Below, in pieces: positions 39,088-48,636 of a stretch of DNA of 64,000 nt. Within the stretch, counting starts at the first letter, position 1. Every line of letters starts with the position of its first letter. Below the pieces are notes generated by a model. That model worked only from the letters and a program-made list of their open reading frames with translations, did no database searches and had not been told where the DNA came from. Source of the DNA: Anaerolineaceae bacterium (lineage in GTDB: Bacteria; Chloroflexota; Anaerolineae; Anaerolineales; Anaerolineaceae); the NCBI GenBank assembly GCA_016841525.1, contig JAENYZ010000004.1, positions 310,001-374,000 of the forward strand, given 5' to 3'. The position numbers were made by a program, and so were the translations under genes.

Positions 39088-39303
39088 ATGATGACTGAAA
39101 TGGTAAATAACATTTTTACAATTATTGCTGCAGGTTTGATTCTGCTTGCAGGGGTATTTATTTTGAGATTTGTGGTCAGGCTTGCATGGAAGTTTGTGCG
39201 GACTGCCTTGATTATTTTGTCTGTAATTATCATTGCGGGTTACTTTTTTGGAATTTTTGATATTGCCATTCATGAGATTGGCATAGAAGGATTACTCCCC
39301 TAA
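39088..39303 (+). CDS. Small membrane protein (71 aa)
   Basis: Two hydrophobic segments; stop directly followed by the next ATG (39304). Confidence 0.6.
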   Translation: MMTEMVNNIFTIIAAGLILLAGVFILRFVVRLAWKFVRTALIILSVIIIAGYFFGIFDIAIHEIGIEGLLP

Positions 39304-39951
39304 ATGGAAAAACTCACCATAGAAGAAGCACGGGGCTGGTACCAGGATGCAGATCCAGTCCATGATTTTGATCATGTCTTGCGTGTCTATCGCGTTGCGA
39401 CGCGAATCGCCAATGCTGAGGGCGCTGATTTGGGAATTGTACAGGCTGCGGCATTGCTGCATGATTCACAGGGGAGTGCACCGGGCACATCAGGCAATGC
39501 CCGGGCAGAGCATCATATTGCTTCAGCAGAATTTGCCAATGAGGTACTGAGATCAAAGGGATGGCCTGAAGAAAAGATTAAAGCAGTTCAATATTGTATT
39601 CGGGCACACAGATTCCGGGGAAAAGAAGACAAACCAGAAACCCTGGAGGCAAAAGTTCTTTTTGATGCCGACAAACTGGATGTTTTAGGCGCAATTGGCG
39701 CTGCAAGAACGGTGGCATATGCCGCCCTGGATAACCAGCCAGTTTATACTGAACCTTCCCAGCAGTTTATTTCAACAGGCGTCAAAGCAGCAGGTGAACC
39801 CCACTCTTCCTACCATGAGTTCTTATTTAAATTGCGCCATGTCAAGGATCGTATGTTTACAAAAACAGGTAAAAGCCTGGCTGAAGCCCGTCATGCTTAC
39901 CTGGTTGAATTTTTTACCCAGCTTACCGCTGAAGTGCGCGGCGAGCGATGA
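39304..39951 (+). CDS. HD-domain phosphohydrolase
   Basis: HDFDHVLRVYRVATRIANAEGADLGIVQAAALLHDSQG...; FDADKLDVLGAIGAART. Confidence 0.88.
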   Translation: MEKLTIEEARGWYQDADPVHDFDHVLRVYRVATRIANAEGADLGIVQAAALLHDSQGSAPGTSGNARAEHHIASAEFANEVLRSKGWPEEKIKAVQYCIRAHRFRGKEDKPETLEAKVLFDADKLDVLGAIGAARTVAYAALDNQPVYTEPSQQFISTGVKAAGEPHSSYHEFLFKLRHVKDRMFTKTGKSLAEARHAYLVEFFTQLTAEVRGER

Positions 39952-40051
39952 ACAAACAAAGCTGCTGACTTTGAGCTACAATAGTCCATAAGCATAAAAA
40001 TAGTTATACTTAGGGTGTGCACAGGAAAGCTGACCACAGGAGTTCTGTTGG

Positions 40052-41206
40052 ATGAAAATTTGCTTTGTTCATGAGTACTTAATCGATTATGGGGGAGCTG
40101 AGCAAGTCCTTAAAGGACTTCTGGAAATCTGGCCGAATTCCCCAATCTTTACACTGATTTTTAATCCAGATGGGAACTGCAAGGAGATCATCCAATCAAC
40201 CGAAGTTATCGGATCATTCCTCAATAAAATGCCCTTTGCCAAACGCAAACACCGGGCATATCTTCCCTTGATGCCCCTGGCAATCGAACAACTGGACCTA
40301 TCGGGTTATGATGTGGTCATATCAGCCAGCCACGCCATCGCCAAAGGGGTCATCACCAGCCCTGACCAATTGCACATCGGTTATATCCATACCCCCATTC
40401 GATATGCATGGGATATGCAGAAGCCCTATTTAGAGCATGCTGGGCTGGATAGAGGTTTGAAAAGTTTTTTCACCCGTGCATTATTGCATTACCTCCGAAT
40501 TTGGGACATGCGGACGGTGGCGGGGGTGGACCATTACATTGCAAACTCGAAATTCATCGCCCGCCGAATAAAAAAATTATACAAACGGGAGGCAGAGGTC
40601 ATTTATCCCCCTGTAGATATCAGCAGGTTCAACGTCAGGTCGGAAAAGGAAGACTTTTATGCAACCATATCCCGCCTGGTCTCATACAAAAAAGTAGACC
40701 TGATCGTGCGTGCGTTTAACCAAATGCCGGAGAAAAAACTGGTTGTTGTCGGTGATGGTCCTGAGCTGAAATCCCTGAAGGAGATTGCTTCCGATAATAT
40801 TACTTTTTTAGGTTTTCAAGATGACAGCGTCGTAGAAGATATCTTGCAGCGAGCCAGGGCTTTTGTCTATGCAGCAGAGGAAGACTTTGGTATTGTCCCT
40901 GTTGAGGCACAGGCTTGCGGCACCCCGGTGATCGCCTATGGCAAAGGCGGCGCCCTGGAGACCGTTGTCCCTGGAAAAACCGGCTTCTTTTTCTCTGAAC
41001 AAAACCCGGAAGGGATCATTCACGCTGTTAACGCTTTCGAAAAATCTCCGCATCTTGATCCATGGACAATCCGGAAAAATGCAGAAAAATTCAGCAAAGC
41101 ACGATTCAAAGACCAAATGGAAGCCTTTGTTGAAGAGAAAGCAGCTCAATTTTTTAGCCAGATCAACAAACAGGATAGGGAGATCAATGGCAAAAAATCA
41201 AAATAG
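40052..41206 (+). CDS. Glycosyltransferase family 4/1 (GT-B)
   Basis: KICFVHEYLIDYGGAEQVLKGLLEIWP; C-terminal FVYAAEEDFGIVPVEAQACGTPVIAYGKGGALETVVPGKTGFFF. Confidence 0.92.
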   Translation: MKICFVHEYLIDYGGAEQVLKGLLEIWPNSPIFTLIFNPDGNCKEIIQSTEVIGSFLNKMPFAKRKHRAYLPLMPLAIEQLDLSGYDVVISASHAIAKGVITSPDQLHIGYIHTPIRYAWDMQKPYLEHAGLDRGLKSFFTRALLHYLRIWDMRTVAGVDHYIANSKFIARRIKKLYKREAEVIYPPVDISRFNVRSEKEDFYATISRLVSYKKVDLIVRAFNQMPEKKLVVVGDGPELKSLKEIASDNITFLGFQDDSVVEDILQRARAFVYAAEEDFGIVPVEAQACGTPVIAYGKGGALETVVPGKTGFFFSEQNPEGIIHAVNAFEKSPHLDPWTIRKNAEKFSKARFKDQMEAFVEEKAAQFFSQINKQDREINGKKSK

Positions 41207-42629
41207 TAGAATTCGAACCGCCCTTTTGGAGAATCGAAGCAGTGTTGTAAATGCATCGTTAATCCTGGTTGATATTTTTACCCTCAGCCTGGCAGTCTTA
41301 TTCTCGGCGCTGATTCGAATGCTGCTCGTGCCAATCATGGGTGGCGCAATTAATTGGCCCCTGATCTTCAAAGGGCTAGGTTTTTACGTCCTCTTTGCTA
41401 TCTTGCTGGCATGGATCAATGGGCTCTACCCGGGATTTGGCCTTGCTGCTGTCCATGAAATGCAGAAGGTATTGTATGTGGTCAGCCTTGCCTCCGTCTT
41501 TTTAGGCGTGTTTCTATTTTTACAGCAATTAGGAATGGCGTATTCCCGATTTGTCTTCTTGCTGACATGGTTCTTATCCGCCTTATTGATGATGTTAGGG
41601 CGGTTTGGTTTGCGAAATCGATTGTCCCGATTTGTCTGGTGGGGCATCCCAATGGTCATTGTTGGCTCGCCGGCAAATGCTGAACCGGTCATTGAACAAT
41701 TGATCCAAAATCGGCGCCTTGGCTTCAGACCGGTGTCCTATTACGACCCTCAGTTCAACCAAACAGAACCACTGGTAGGCGTCCCTGTGATCAAATCAAA
41801 GACTGCACTAACACGCATGGTGGGGGATTCGAGCGTCCAGCATGTTGTTTTCACTGACCCCGTTGATGATGTTCAAACATTCAATTTTCAATGGATGCGG
41901 GATGTGTTCCCCAATATCTTATTTGTGCTCAACACCGCCCCCTTTGGTTCATTGTGGGTTCGCACCGTTGATTTGCACGGCACCCTCGCGATCGAAACCA
42001 ATTACCACTTGCTCAACAAGCGGGAAACGGTCATCAAGCGCATCCTTGATATGTTCCTCACCATATTGATGCTTTTGTTTACCTGGCCCATATTTATCAT
42101 TCTGGCTTTGCTTGTCCGTTTTGATTCAAAAGGTCCGATCCTGTATACACAAAAACGATTGGGACAGCATGGTAAAACCTTTGACAGCTTTAAATTCAGG
42201 ACAATGTATAACAATGCTGACACAAAATTGGACGAATTGCTGGAAAGCGATCCCGAAGCCAGGCAAGAGTATGCTGAATATCATAAATTAGTCAATGACC
42301 CCCGGGTAACCCCCGTGGGGAAGGTTCTGCGTCGTTACAGTCTGGACGAACTGCCACAATTAATCAACGTCGTTAAAGGGGATATGAACCTGATCGGTCC
42401 CCGCAGCTACTTGCCGCGGGAACTGCCAACCATGGGGGATTATGCAAAGATCATTTTGAAAGTCAAGCCCGGTCTCACCGGCTGGTGGCAGGTGATGGGT
42501 AGAAATGCCACCTCCTTTAAAGAACGCTTGCGGCTGGATGAATACTATATCAGCAATTGGTCGATTTGGCTGGATATTTACATCATCATAAAAACCATTT
42601 GGGTCTTAATTACCGGTCAGGGCTTATAA
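41187..42629 (+). CDS. Undecaprenyl-phosphate sugar phosphotransferase (WcaJ/ExoY-like)
   Basis: N-terminal TM helices; C-terminal KRILDMFLTILMLLFTWPIFIILALLVRFDSKGPILYTQKRLGQHGKTFDSFKFRTMY...LRRYSLDELPQLINVVKGDMNLIGPRSYLPRE. ATG 41187 (within ORF 40938..) overlaps the upstream GT by 20 bp. Confidence 0.93.
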   Translation: MAKNQNSRIRTALLENRSSVVNASLILVDIFTLSLAVLFSALIRMLLVPIMGGAINWPLIFKGLGFYVLFAILLAWINGLYPGFGLAAVHEMQKVLYVVSLASVFLGVFLFLQQLGMAYSRFVFLLTWFLSALLMMLGRFGLRNRLSRFVWWGIPMVIVGSPANAEPVIEQLIQNRRLGFRPVSYYDPQFNQTEPLVGVPVIKSKTALTRMVGDSSVQHVVFTDPVDDVQTFNFQWMRDVFPNILFVLNTAPFGSLWVRTVDLHGTLAIETNYHLLNKRETVIKRILDMFLTILMLLFTWPIFIILALLVRFDSKGPILYTQKRLGQHGKTFDSFKFRTMYNNADTKLDELLESDPEARQEYAEYHKLVNDPRVTPVGKVLRRYSLDELPQLINVVKGDMNLIGPRSYLPRELPTMGDYAKIILKVKPGLTGWWQVMGRNATSFKERLRLDEYYISNWSIWLDIYIIIKTIWVLITGQGL

Positions 42630-42740
42630 GCTAAACCAGCTTTATGTTTTCACGCCTGCATCCATATGACAGGTAAAAATAAGGTAAAATTCTCCCAACA
42701 TTTACGACATTGGTGAAACTTCAGAAAAAGGATATCCACA

Positions 42741-44015
42741 GTGAAATTTGATTCCTTATGCGTAATCGGAATGGGTTATATTGGCTTGCCTACGGCGAGC
42801 ATTTTCGCCAGTCATGGCATTCATGTCACCGGCATGGACATCAACGCGGACATCATTGACGGCCTGCATGCCGGCAAATTACACATTTTCGAACCCGGAT
42901 TGCGCGGGTTGGTGATGGATGCCCTTTCCAGCGGCAGCCTGGAAATTTCTTCGGAAGTTCGCCCAGCGGATGCCTTTATCATTGCTGTCCCCACGCCGTT
43001 CTACGAGGATAAACGAGCCGACTTGCGAGCTGTAATCTCAGCAGCAGAATCGATTGTGCCCCACCTGAGAAAAGGAAACCTGGTAATACTGGAATCGACC
43101 TCTCCCCCACGCACAACGGTGGATATCGTCGCCCCGATCCTTGAGAAAAGCGGCTTGAAGTCTGGCATAGATTTTAAGCTGGCTTATTCCCCCGAGCGTG
43201 TCTTGCCAGGACGGATTTTGCGAGAACTGGTGGATAATGCACGTGTGATAGGGGGCATCGATCGACCTTCTGCAGAAGCAGGCCGGGATTTGTATCGCAA
43301 AATTGTCAAGGGTGATATCATCCTGACCGATGCAACCACGGCAGAGATGATCAAACTGATGGAAAATACGTCTCGTGATATTAACATCGCCATTGCCAAT
43401 GAATTTTCTCGGCTGGCACAAAAATTCGATGTGGATATTTGGGAAGCAATTGAGATTGCCAATTTGCACCCACGGGTTGAAATCCTGCGACCGGGCGTGG
43501 GCGTTGGCGGTCACTGCATCAGCGTTGATCCCTGGTTTTTAGTGGAAGCGGCACCTGAAACAGCACAATTGATCAAAACAGCAAGGGGAATCAATGATGA
43601 ACAACCTGCCTTTGTTGCTGGACTGATTGAAGAGGCTGCAGATGGCCTGGTAGGAAAGAAAGTCGCCTTTTTAGGGCTGGCATTTAAACCCAATGTTGAT
43701 GATATCCGTGAGAGCCCGGCTGTCCACCTGGCTCATCATTTGCAAACCCGGGGAGCTGTCGTTGATGCTTATGAGCCCTTCAAGGAGAATGCCGGATTAA
43801 CTGGCATCCACCAGGTGACCAATTTAGAGGATGCATTGCAGGATGCTGACATAATTGTTTTGGCTGTTGGACACGAGCAGTTCAAAGATCTTGACCCTCA
43901 TCTCATATATGAAAAAACAAAAGCCAACCTGGTCTTTGATGCCGTGAACAGCTGGGATAAGGCAGCCTGGGAAAATGCTGGATTCCAATTCATGGGCTTG
44001 GCAAGAAAATATTGA
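42741..44015 (+). CDS. wecC: UDP-N-acetyl-D-mannosamine dehydrogenase-type nucleotide-sugar dehydrogenase
   Basis: VIGMGYIGLPTASIFASHG; VGVGGHCISVDPWFLVEAAPE; LGLAFKPNVDDIRESPAVHLAHHL. Confidence 0.9.
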   Translation: MKFDSLCVIGMGYIGLPTASIFASHGIHVTGMDINADIIDGLHAGKLHIFEPGLRGLVMDALSSGSLEISSEVRPADAFIIAVPTPFYEDKRADLRAVISAAESIVPHLRKGNLVILESTSPPRTTVDIVAPILEKSGLKSGIDFKLAYSPERVLPGRILRELVDNARVIGGIDRPSAEAGRDLYRKIVKGDIILTDATTAEMIKLMENTSRDINIAIANEFSRLAQKFDVDIWEAIEIANLHPRVEILRPGVGVGGHCISVDPWFLVEAAPETAQLIKTARGINDEQPAFVAGLIEEAADGLVGKKVAFLGLAFKPNVDDIRESPAVHLAHHLQTRGAVVDAYEPFKENAGLTGIHQVTNLEDALQDADIIVLAVGHEQFKDLDPHLIYEKTKANLVFDAVNSWDKAAWENAGFQFMGLARKY

Positions 44016-44105
44016 GTGATACTTCGGATAAATAAATTTTTGCCATATGGTTAATACAGATTATTAACCAATATTTTAGAAGAACAAGCAAGAAAGGGGT
44101 GTTTT

Positions 44106-44876
44106 ATGTTAGGCGCAATGATCGGGGATATTGTCGGTTCTGTTTACGAATGGAACAACATCAAGACTGAAGATTTTGAATTTTTCAAGGATACGTGTTT
44201 CTTTACAGATGATACCGTTTTGACCGCAGCCACGGCGAAGGTTTTGATGACGGGGATCAACTATGTGGAAGCTTACCAGGATTTCTCGAGGCGATACCCG
44301 GGGCGTGGTTATGGGGGCAATTTCAGCCATTGGATTCACGCTGAAAACCCAAGCCCCTATAACAGCTGGGGGAATGGGTCGGCAATGCGAGTCAGCCCGG
44401 TTGGTTTTACCTTCGACACTGTTGAAGAAGTGCTGGCAGAGGCGGAACGAAGTGCTGTTGTCACGCATGATCACCCAGAGGGCATTAAGGGCGCCCAGGC
44501 GACAGCCCTTGCTGTTTTGCTCAGCCGCCAGAGTGCTTCACGGGAGGATATCCGGCGAGAGATAAGTCTTCGATTTGGATATGATTTGGAGCGCACGTTG
44601 GATGAGATCCGCCCGGGATATCGGTTTGATGTCTCCTGCCAGGGCTCTGTCCCGGAGGCAATCATTGCATTCTTAGAATCCGAGGATTATGAAGATGCCA
44701 TCCGCAAGGCGATTTCCATCGGCGGCGACAGCGATACAATTGCCTGCATCACTGGAGGGATCGCCGAAGCCTTTTACGGCGGCATCCCAGAGGCGATTGC
44801 CTCACAAGCGCGGATCTACTTGTCGGATGAGATCATCGAGATCATTAATGCCTTTTATAAACGGCATAAGGGATAA
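44106..44876 (+). CDS. ADP-ribosylglycohydrolase family protein
   Basis: MLGAMIGDIVGSVYEWNN...FFTDDTVLTAATAKVL; GGDSDTIACITGGIAEAFYGG. Confidence 0.92.
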   Translation: MLGAMIGDIVGSVYEWNNIKTEDFEFFKDTCFFTDDTVLTAATAKVLMTGINYVEAYQDFSRRYPGRGYGGNFSHWIHAENPSPYNSWGNGSAMRVSPVGFTFDTVEEVLAEAERSAVVTHDHPEGIKGAQATALAVLLSRQSASREDIRREISLRFGYDLERTLDEIRPGYRFDVSCQGSVPEAIIAFLESEDYEDAIRKAISIGGDSDTIACITGGIAEAFYGGIPEAIASQARIYLSDEIIEIINAFYKRHKG

Positions 44877-45065
44877 TGTCCTGTAAACACTTAAAAATCG
44901 GGGGGGGGTAATATGAAGTTTTAGTAAGTCTGATTTGTAATATGGCAAATAAAGGGTTATTGATATTGTCCTACAGATAGATTACCAACCGTACATGTTG
45001 GATAGAATGTTAGAATAGTACTACCGTATGGAATTTCTCTAAAAACTGGTAAGGAGATAAGGAAC

Positions 45066-45896
45066 ATGAGTAAAAATCAAGCTGATTATATCAAACTTCC
45101 AGTCAAAGGCAGCCTTGGACTTACTTACATTCTCACATTGTTGATCACCGTGTTAATGACAGCAGCCTCGATTATCGGGTTGGCTTACCGCGAGATAATC
45201 TATCCGAGCGCCGAATTGCTCGAAGGGTTGATGCCTAATGACGTAATCAATCTGGTTGTGGGTGTTCCGATTCTGCTCATTTCGATATGGCTAGCGCGGA
45301 GCGGCAAGCTGATTGGCCTTCTACTGTGGCCTGGAGCGCTGGTATACACATTCTACAACTACCTTGCCTATGTCTTCGTCTTACCGCTCAATCTTATCTA
45401 TTTGTTGGGATTGATTTTAGTCACTTTGTGCGCCTACACATTGTTCACTTTGATCGCCTGTATCGATGCGTCCGCGGTGCAGGAAAAGCTTGCCGGGAAA
45501 GTACGCGAACGCCTAGCCGGGGGAATCATTGCTGTATTTGGTATCATCTTTGCAGGGCGGGTGATCGTGTTGGTGTCTGGAGCGCTGTTCAATCAGACTC
45601 CAATCGACTCGATAGACCTCGCCGTGATGGTTTCTGATTTCATGATCGCACCTGCAATGGTAATCGGTGGGGTGCTGCTTTGGCAGCACAAGCCTCTGGG
45701 ATTTGCTGCCGGGTTAGGTTTACTGTTCCAGGCCAGCATGCTGTTCATTGGTTTGATCGCTTTTATGCTGATCCAGCCGTCCCTGACTAATACCCCCTTC
45801 AATCTGACCGATACTCTGGTGGTGGCGGTAATGGGGATGGTTTGTTTCGTACCTTTTGTTTTTTTTGTAAGGGGCGTGACATCATCATCTAAATAA
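45066..45896 (+). CDS. Hypothetical multi-TM membrane protein
   Basis: 276 aa, about 6-7 hydrophobic helices, AAGGAGATAAGGAAC upstream of the ATG. Confidence 0.75.
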   Translation: MSKNQADYIKLPVKGSLGLTYILTLLITVLMTAASIIGLAYREIIYPSAELLEGLMPNDVINLVVGVPILLISIWLARSGKLIGLLLWPGALVYTFYNYLAYVFVLPLNLIYLLGLILVTLCAYTLFTLIACIDASAVQEKLAGKVRERLAGGIIAVFGIIFAGRVIVLVSGALFNQTPIDSIDLAVMVSDFMIAPAMVIGGVLLWQHKPLGFAAGLGLLFQASMLFIGLIAFMLIQPSLTNTPFNLTDTLVVAVMGMVCFVPFVFFVRGVTSSSK

Positions 45897-46201
45897 CCAG
45901 TGGCTCACATGAATGACATTGATCCATTTGAGTTTAAATATCACTTGATATCTGGACATCATTCGGGTGGTATAGGCCAGCTATCTGAAGTTTACAACCA
46001 CGGGTGCTAGGCCACAAAACCTGCTCCCGCTTTTACCAATGGTGCTGGTGTAGCGAACTTTTGTGTGCGCAGAGCTCTTCCTGCGCACCAAAACCTGGCA
46101 CAATTCCCAAAATAAATTCTCAAAGTACGATCCCTGATCAAATACTTTCAAAACAAAATTTTCCGATCTGGTGCGCACATTACAGGTTTCAATCGAGATC
46201 G

Positions 46202-46234
46202 CCACGTCGTCGTGGTCACCCCTCCTCGCGAGGA
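46202..46234. repeat. Tandem small palindromes, REP-like
   Basis: CCACG-TCGT-CGTGG (46202-46215) followed by perfect palindrome TCCTCGCGAGGA (46223-46234), 8 bp past the hydrogenase large-subunit stop. Confidence 0.45.
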
Positions 46235-46241
46235 CATAATT

Positions 46242-47555
46242 TTATTGCGTTGCACAGGCAATACAGGGATCAAAGGCGCGCACCACCCTGCCCACAGCCT
46301 TTTCAAGTTCCAGGTTGATCCCACTCGGGGACACATACCGATCACCAGCCACCATCAACGCTCGTTCAATTGCCAGCATATTGTGCACCGTGGGGATAAT
46401 GAACTCTGCATCTTCAATTAATCCATCCTTGACGGTGTAATGGTGCACCAAGGGGCCGCGAGGTGCTTCTACAAGACCGTACCCCTCGCCATCTTTCGGC
46501 TTATAAGGTACATCGGTATCCTCATAGTCCAGATCATTGGATAAGATCTCAATTGCGCGTTCAAAGGCATAGACCATCTCAATCCCCCGACACAAATCAA
46601 ACAAGAGAATGGGGTGCGCTGGTTTGCCAAAGGTCTTTGTTAATCGATCCAGGTAATTATCTGCACAAGGTGTACCCATTGATAGCGCCAGGTTCATCCG
46701 GGCAAGACTGTTCGCACGAAGTACCTGCCCCTTGTAGCTGGATTGACCCGAATAACTGTATTCCGTTTCCTGGTAATCCAGGTACTCCCGGATTAAATGC
46801 GGTGGGAAGCTCGCCCTTTCTGAACCATCCGGGCCGAGAACACGGATCGTGTCGCTGTTCAACTGAGGTCGGGTTCTGCCTGTGGAAGCAATGTAAAAAG
46901 CTGGCTGGTCATCGCCCCAAGTGCCAATACGCTCGCGCATCGCCAATGACATTTCCCAGTATTCATCAAATAAGGTACAGGCGATTGGCAGCATTTCCTT
47001 GACCTCGGAAAGCATTTTTTCCGCATCTTCCTTTTTGATCCCGCTGGTTATCCCGCCAATGATTGCTTTGACAGGATGGATGAACTGCCCACCTGCCAGG
47101 GTGATCAGCTTTGTGCCAATTTGCCGGACTTTCAAAGCCCGTTGGGCAAGGCTGAGCTGCTGCTCCGGATCTGCTTCGCTTTCATCCATGTGAAATATAC
47201 TGCTTGCACCAACACGGTCTGGCATGGTGAAGATAAACAAGGAGGTTGCCTGGTTCTGAATCAATTGACCGAGCAATAACAATTCCCTGATTTCCTTAGC
47301 CAACTCAGGCGGTTCCACTTCGAAAATGTCCTCAAGGGCTTTAACCGATGCAACGTGATGAGCGGTGGAGCACACACCGCAGATGCGAGGCACAATCACC
47401 GGCATTTGTTCCGCAGGGGTGCCTTGCATAAAGTATCGAAAACCACGCATTTCAATCGCCTGGAATTGGGCAGAAATAACTTTGCCATCCTCAACTTCCA
47501 TTTCAACCCGGGCGTGTCCTTCAATCCTGCTGAGGGGGAAACGTAAAGTAGTCAT
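46242..47555 (-). CDS. [NiFe]-hydrogenase large subunit (group 3-like), no C-terminal extension
   Basis: L1 motif RICGVCSTAHHVASVKALED; L2 motif DPCIACATQ followed directly by TAA. Confidence 0.9.
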   Translation of the reverse strand: MTTLRFPLSRIEGHARVEMEVEDGKVISAQFQAIEMRGFRYFMQGTPAEQMPVIVPRICGVCSTAHHVASVKALEDIFEVEPPELAKEIRELLLLGQLIQNQATSLFIFTMPDRVGASSIFHMDESEADPEQQLSLAQRALKVRQIGTKLITLAGGQFIHPVKAIIGGITSGIKKEDAEKMLSEVKEMLPIACTLFDEYWEMSLAMRERIGTWGDDQPAFYIASTGRTRPQLNSDTIRVLGPDGSERASFPPHLIREYLDYQETEYSYSGQSSYKGQVLRANSLARMNLALSMGTPCADNYLDRLTKTFGKPAHPILLFDLCRGIEMVYAFERAIEILSNDLDYEDTDVPYKPKDGEGYGLVEAPRGPLVHHYTVKDGLIEDAEFIIPTVHNMLAIERALMVAGDRYVSPSGINLELEKAVGRVVRAFDPCIACATQ

Positions 47556-48427
47556 TAAAGCACCTTCTCTTTCGATCTTGCTGGACCGCCATTGCCCATG
47601 TAGTCCGCAAACTGGAAAAGGAATAATGAGAGCTGCGGTGAGTGCAGGGCATCATAGATTTCCTGGGGTGGAATATCCGTCAGCCTCTCAAAAACTTGCT
47701 GCACCCTGTCAAACCAGACCGAGGATTCCTTTTCAATATACGCATCAGAAGGACCCCGGCAGCCCACGCAGGGATGACCAGGCCGGGTGCAAATTGCCCG
47801 GCAGCCCCCGCGTGTGGAGGAACCAACGCATAAGTAACCCTGGTTGATCAGGCAAATATCTGGCAGAACCTCCCCCTGCTGAAAGCCCAATAGGTGTTTG
47901 GGACGCATATCTTTGAGCTTTTTCCGCCCACATTCCTGGCACACAATGCTGCTTGCTTGAAAATTCTCAGGACCAGTCAACGCACCCATAAAGAGTTCTG
48001 GTGTCGGCGGGCATCCGGGAAGGTACAGGTCCACATCAACAAAGGCATCAATCGGTCTGCTTTTGGGTAAGAGGTGCGGCAGGTGATGGCGATTTGCCTG
48101 CGCCATAAACATTTCCCGCACTTCATCACGATCACCCAAATTTGCAACACCGCCAGAAATGGCACATGTTCCCACGGCAATGACCCTGTCTACAATCTTA
48201 ACGGCACGCCGCAGGTTATAAACATCTTCATCGTTTCGAACGCCGCCGCTCACCAGGAGGATCTCTGTATCCTCAGGGACGGTATGGGTTGAGACAACCA
48301 GGGGCATATACACCAGTTGATATTTCTCAACCCATTCGTTGGCGTTCAGCAGTGAAACTTCGCAGCCAGCACATCCGGAAAGCTGCAGCACGGCGAAGCG
48401 TGGTAGGCTTTGGTTTATTAGGCTCAT
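47555..48427 (-). CDS. [NiFe]-hydrogenase small subunit
   Basis: LQLSGCAGCEVSLLN; VGTCAISGGVANLGDRDEV; DLYLPGCPPTPELFMGAL; C-terminal Cys-rich cluster region GYLCVGSSTRGGCRAICTRPGHPCVGCRGPSD. ATG 48427 (within ORF ..48463) preceded by AAAGGACC. Confidence 0.92.
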   Translation of the reverse strand: MSLINQSLPRFAVLQLSGCAGCEVSLLNANEWVEKYQLVYMPLVVSTHTVPEDTEILLVSGGVRNDEDVYNLRRAVKIVDRVIAVGTCAISGGVANLGDRDEVREMFMAQANRHHLPHLLPKSRPIDAFVDVDLYLPGCPPTPELFMGALTGPENFQASSIVCQECGRKKLKDMRPKHLLGFQQGEVLPDICLINQGYLCVGSSTRGGCRAICTRPGHPCVGCRGPSDAYIEKESSVWFDRVQQVFERLTDIPPQEIYDALHSPQLSLFLFQFADYMGNGGPARSKEKVL

Positions 48428-48473
48428 AGGGCGGTCCTTTCTGCTTTCAATCGATTGAACCACAAATATCCTT

Positions 48474-48487
48474 GCTCAATATTGAGC
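48474..48487. promoter_or_regulatory. 14-bp perfect palindrome in the divergent hydrogenase/IMPase intergenic region
   Basis: GCTCAATATTGAGC. Confidence 0.4.
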
Positions 48488-48636
48488 GATGATGGGTAAT
48501 TTACGAACACTTTAATTTTACATCAATATCTGATTGGATTTTTTGTGATTTATTAACAAAGGACACAAGCCACAGCGTGTGTTACAATGAAACGTCACAT
48601 ATGGAAAATATCACAAAAAAAGGAAACTTTTCGGAT

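Noticed and set aside
40938-41186. Longer N-terminus for the sugar phosphotransferase
   Set aside because: It would overlap the upstream glycosyltransferase by about 270 bp; the 41187 ATG gives a normal TM N-terminus.
44880-44912. Poly-G tract as phase-variation switch
   Set aside because: The G8 run at about 44902-44909 is intergenic and about 155 bp from the next start; no in-frame or promoter-spacing role is evident.
45981-46205. 74-aa minus ORF as a transposase remnant
   Set aside because: The translation has no recognisable transposase motif; the region is better described by its palindromes.
46463-47847. Plus-strand ORFs antisense to the hydrogenase genes
   Set aside because: Low-complexity, Pro/Cys/His-rich translations typical of antisense frames; the minus-strand reading has clear hydrogenase motifs.
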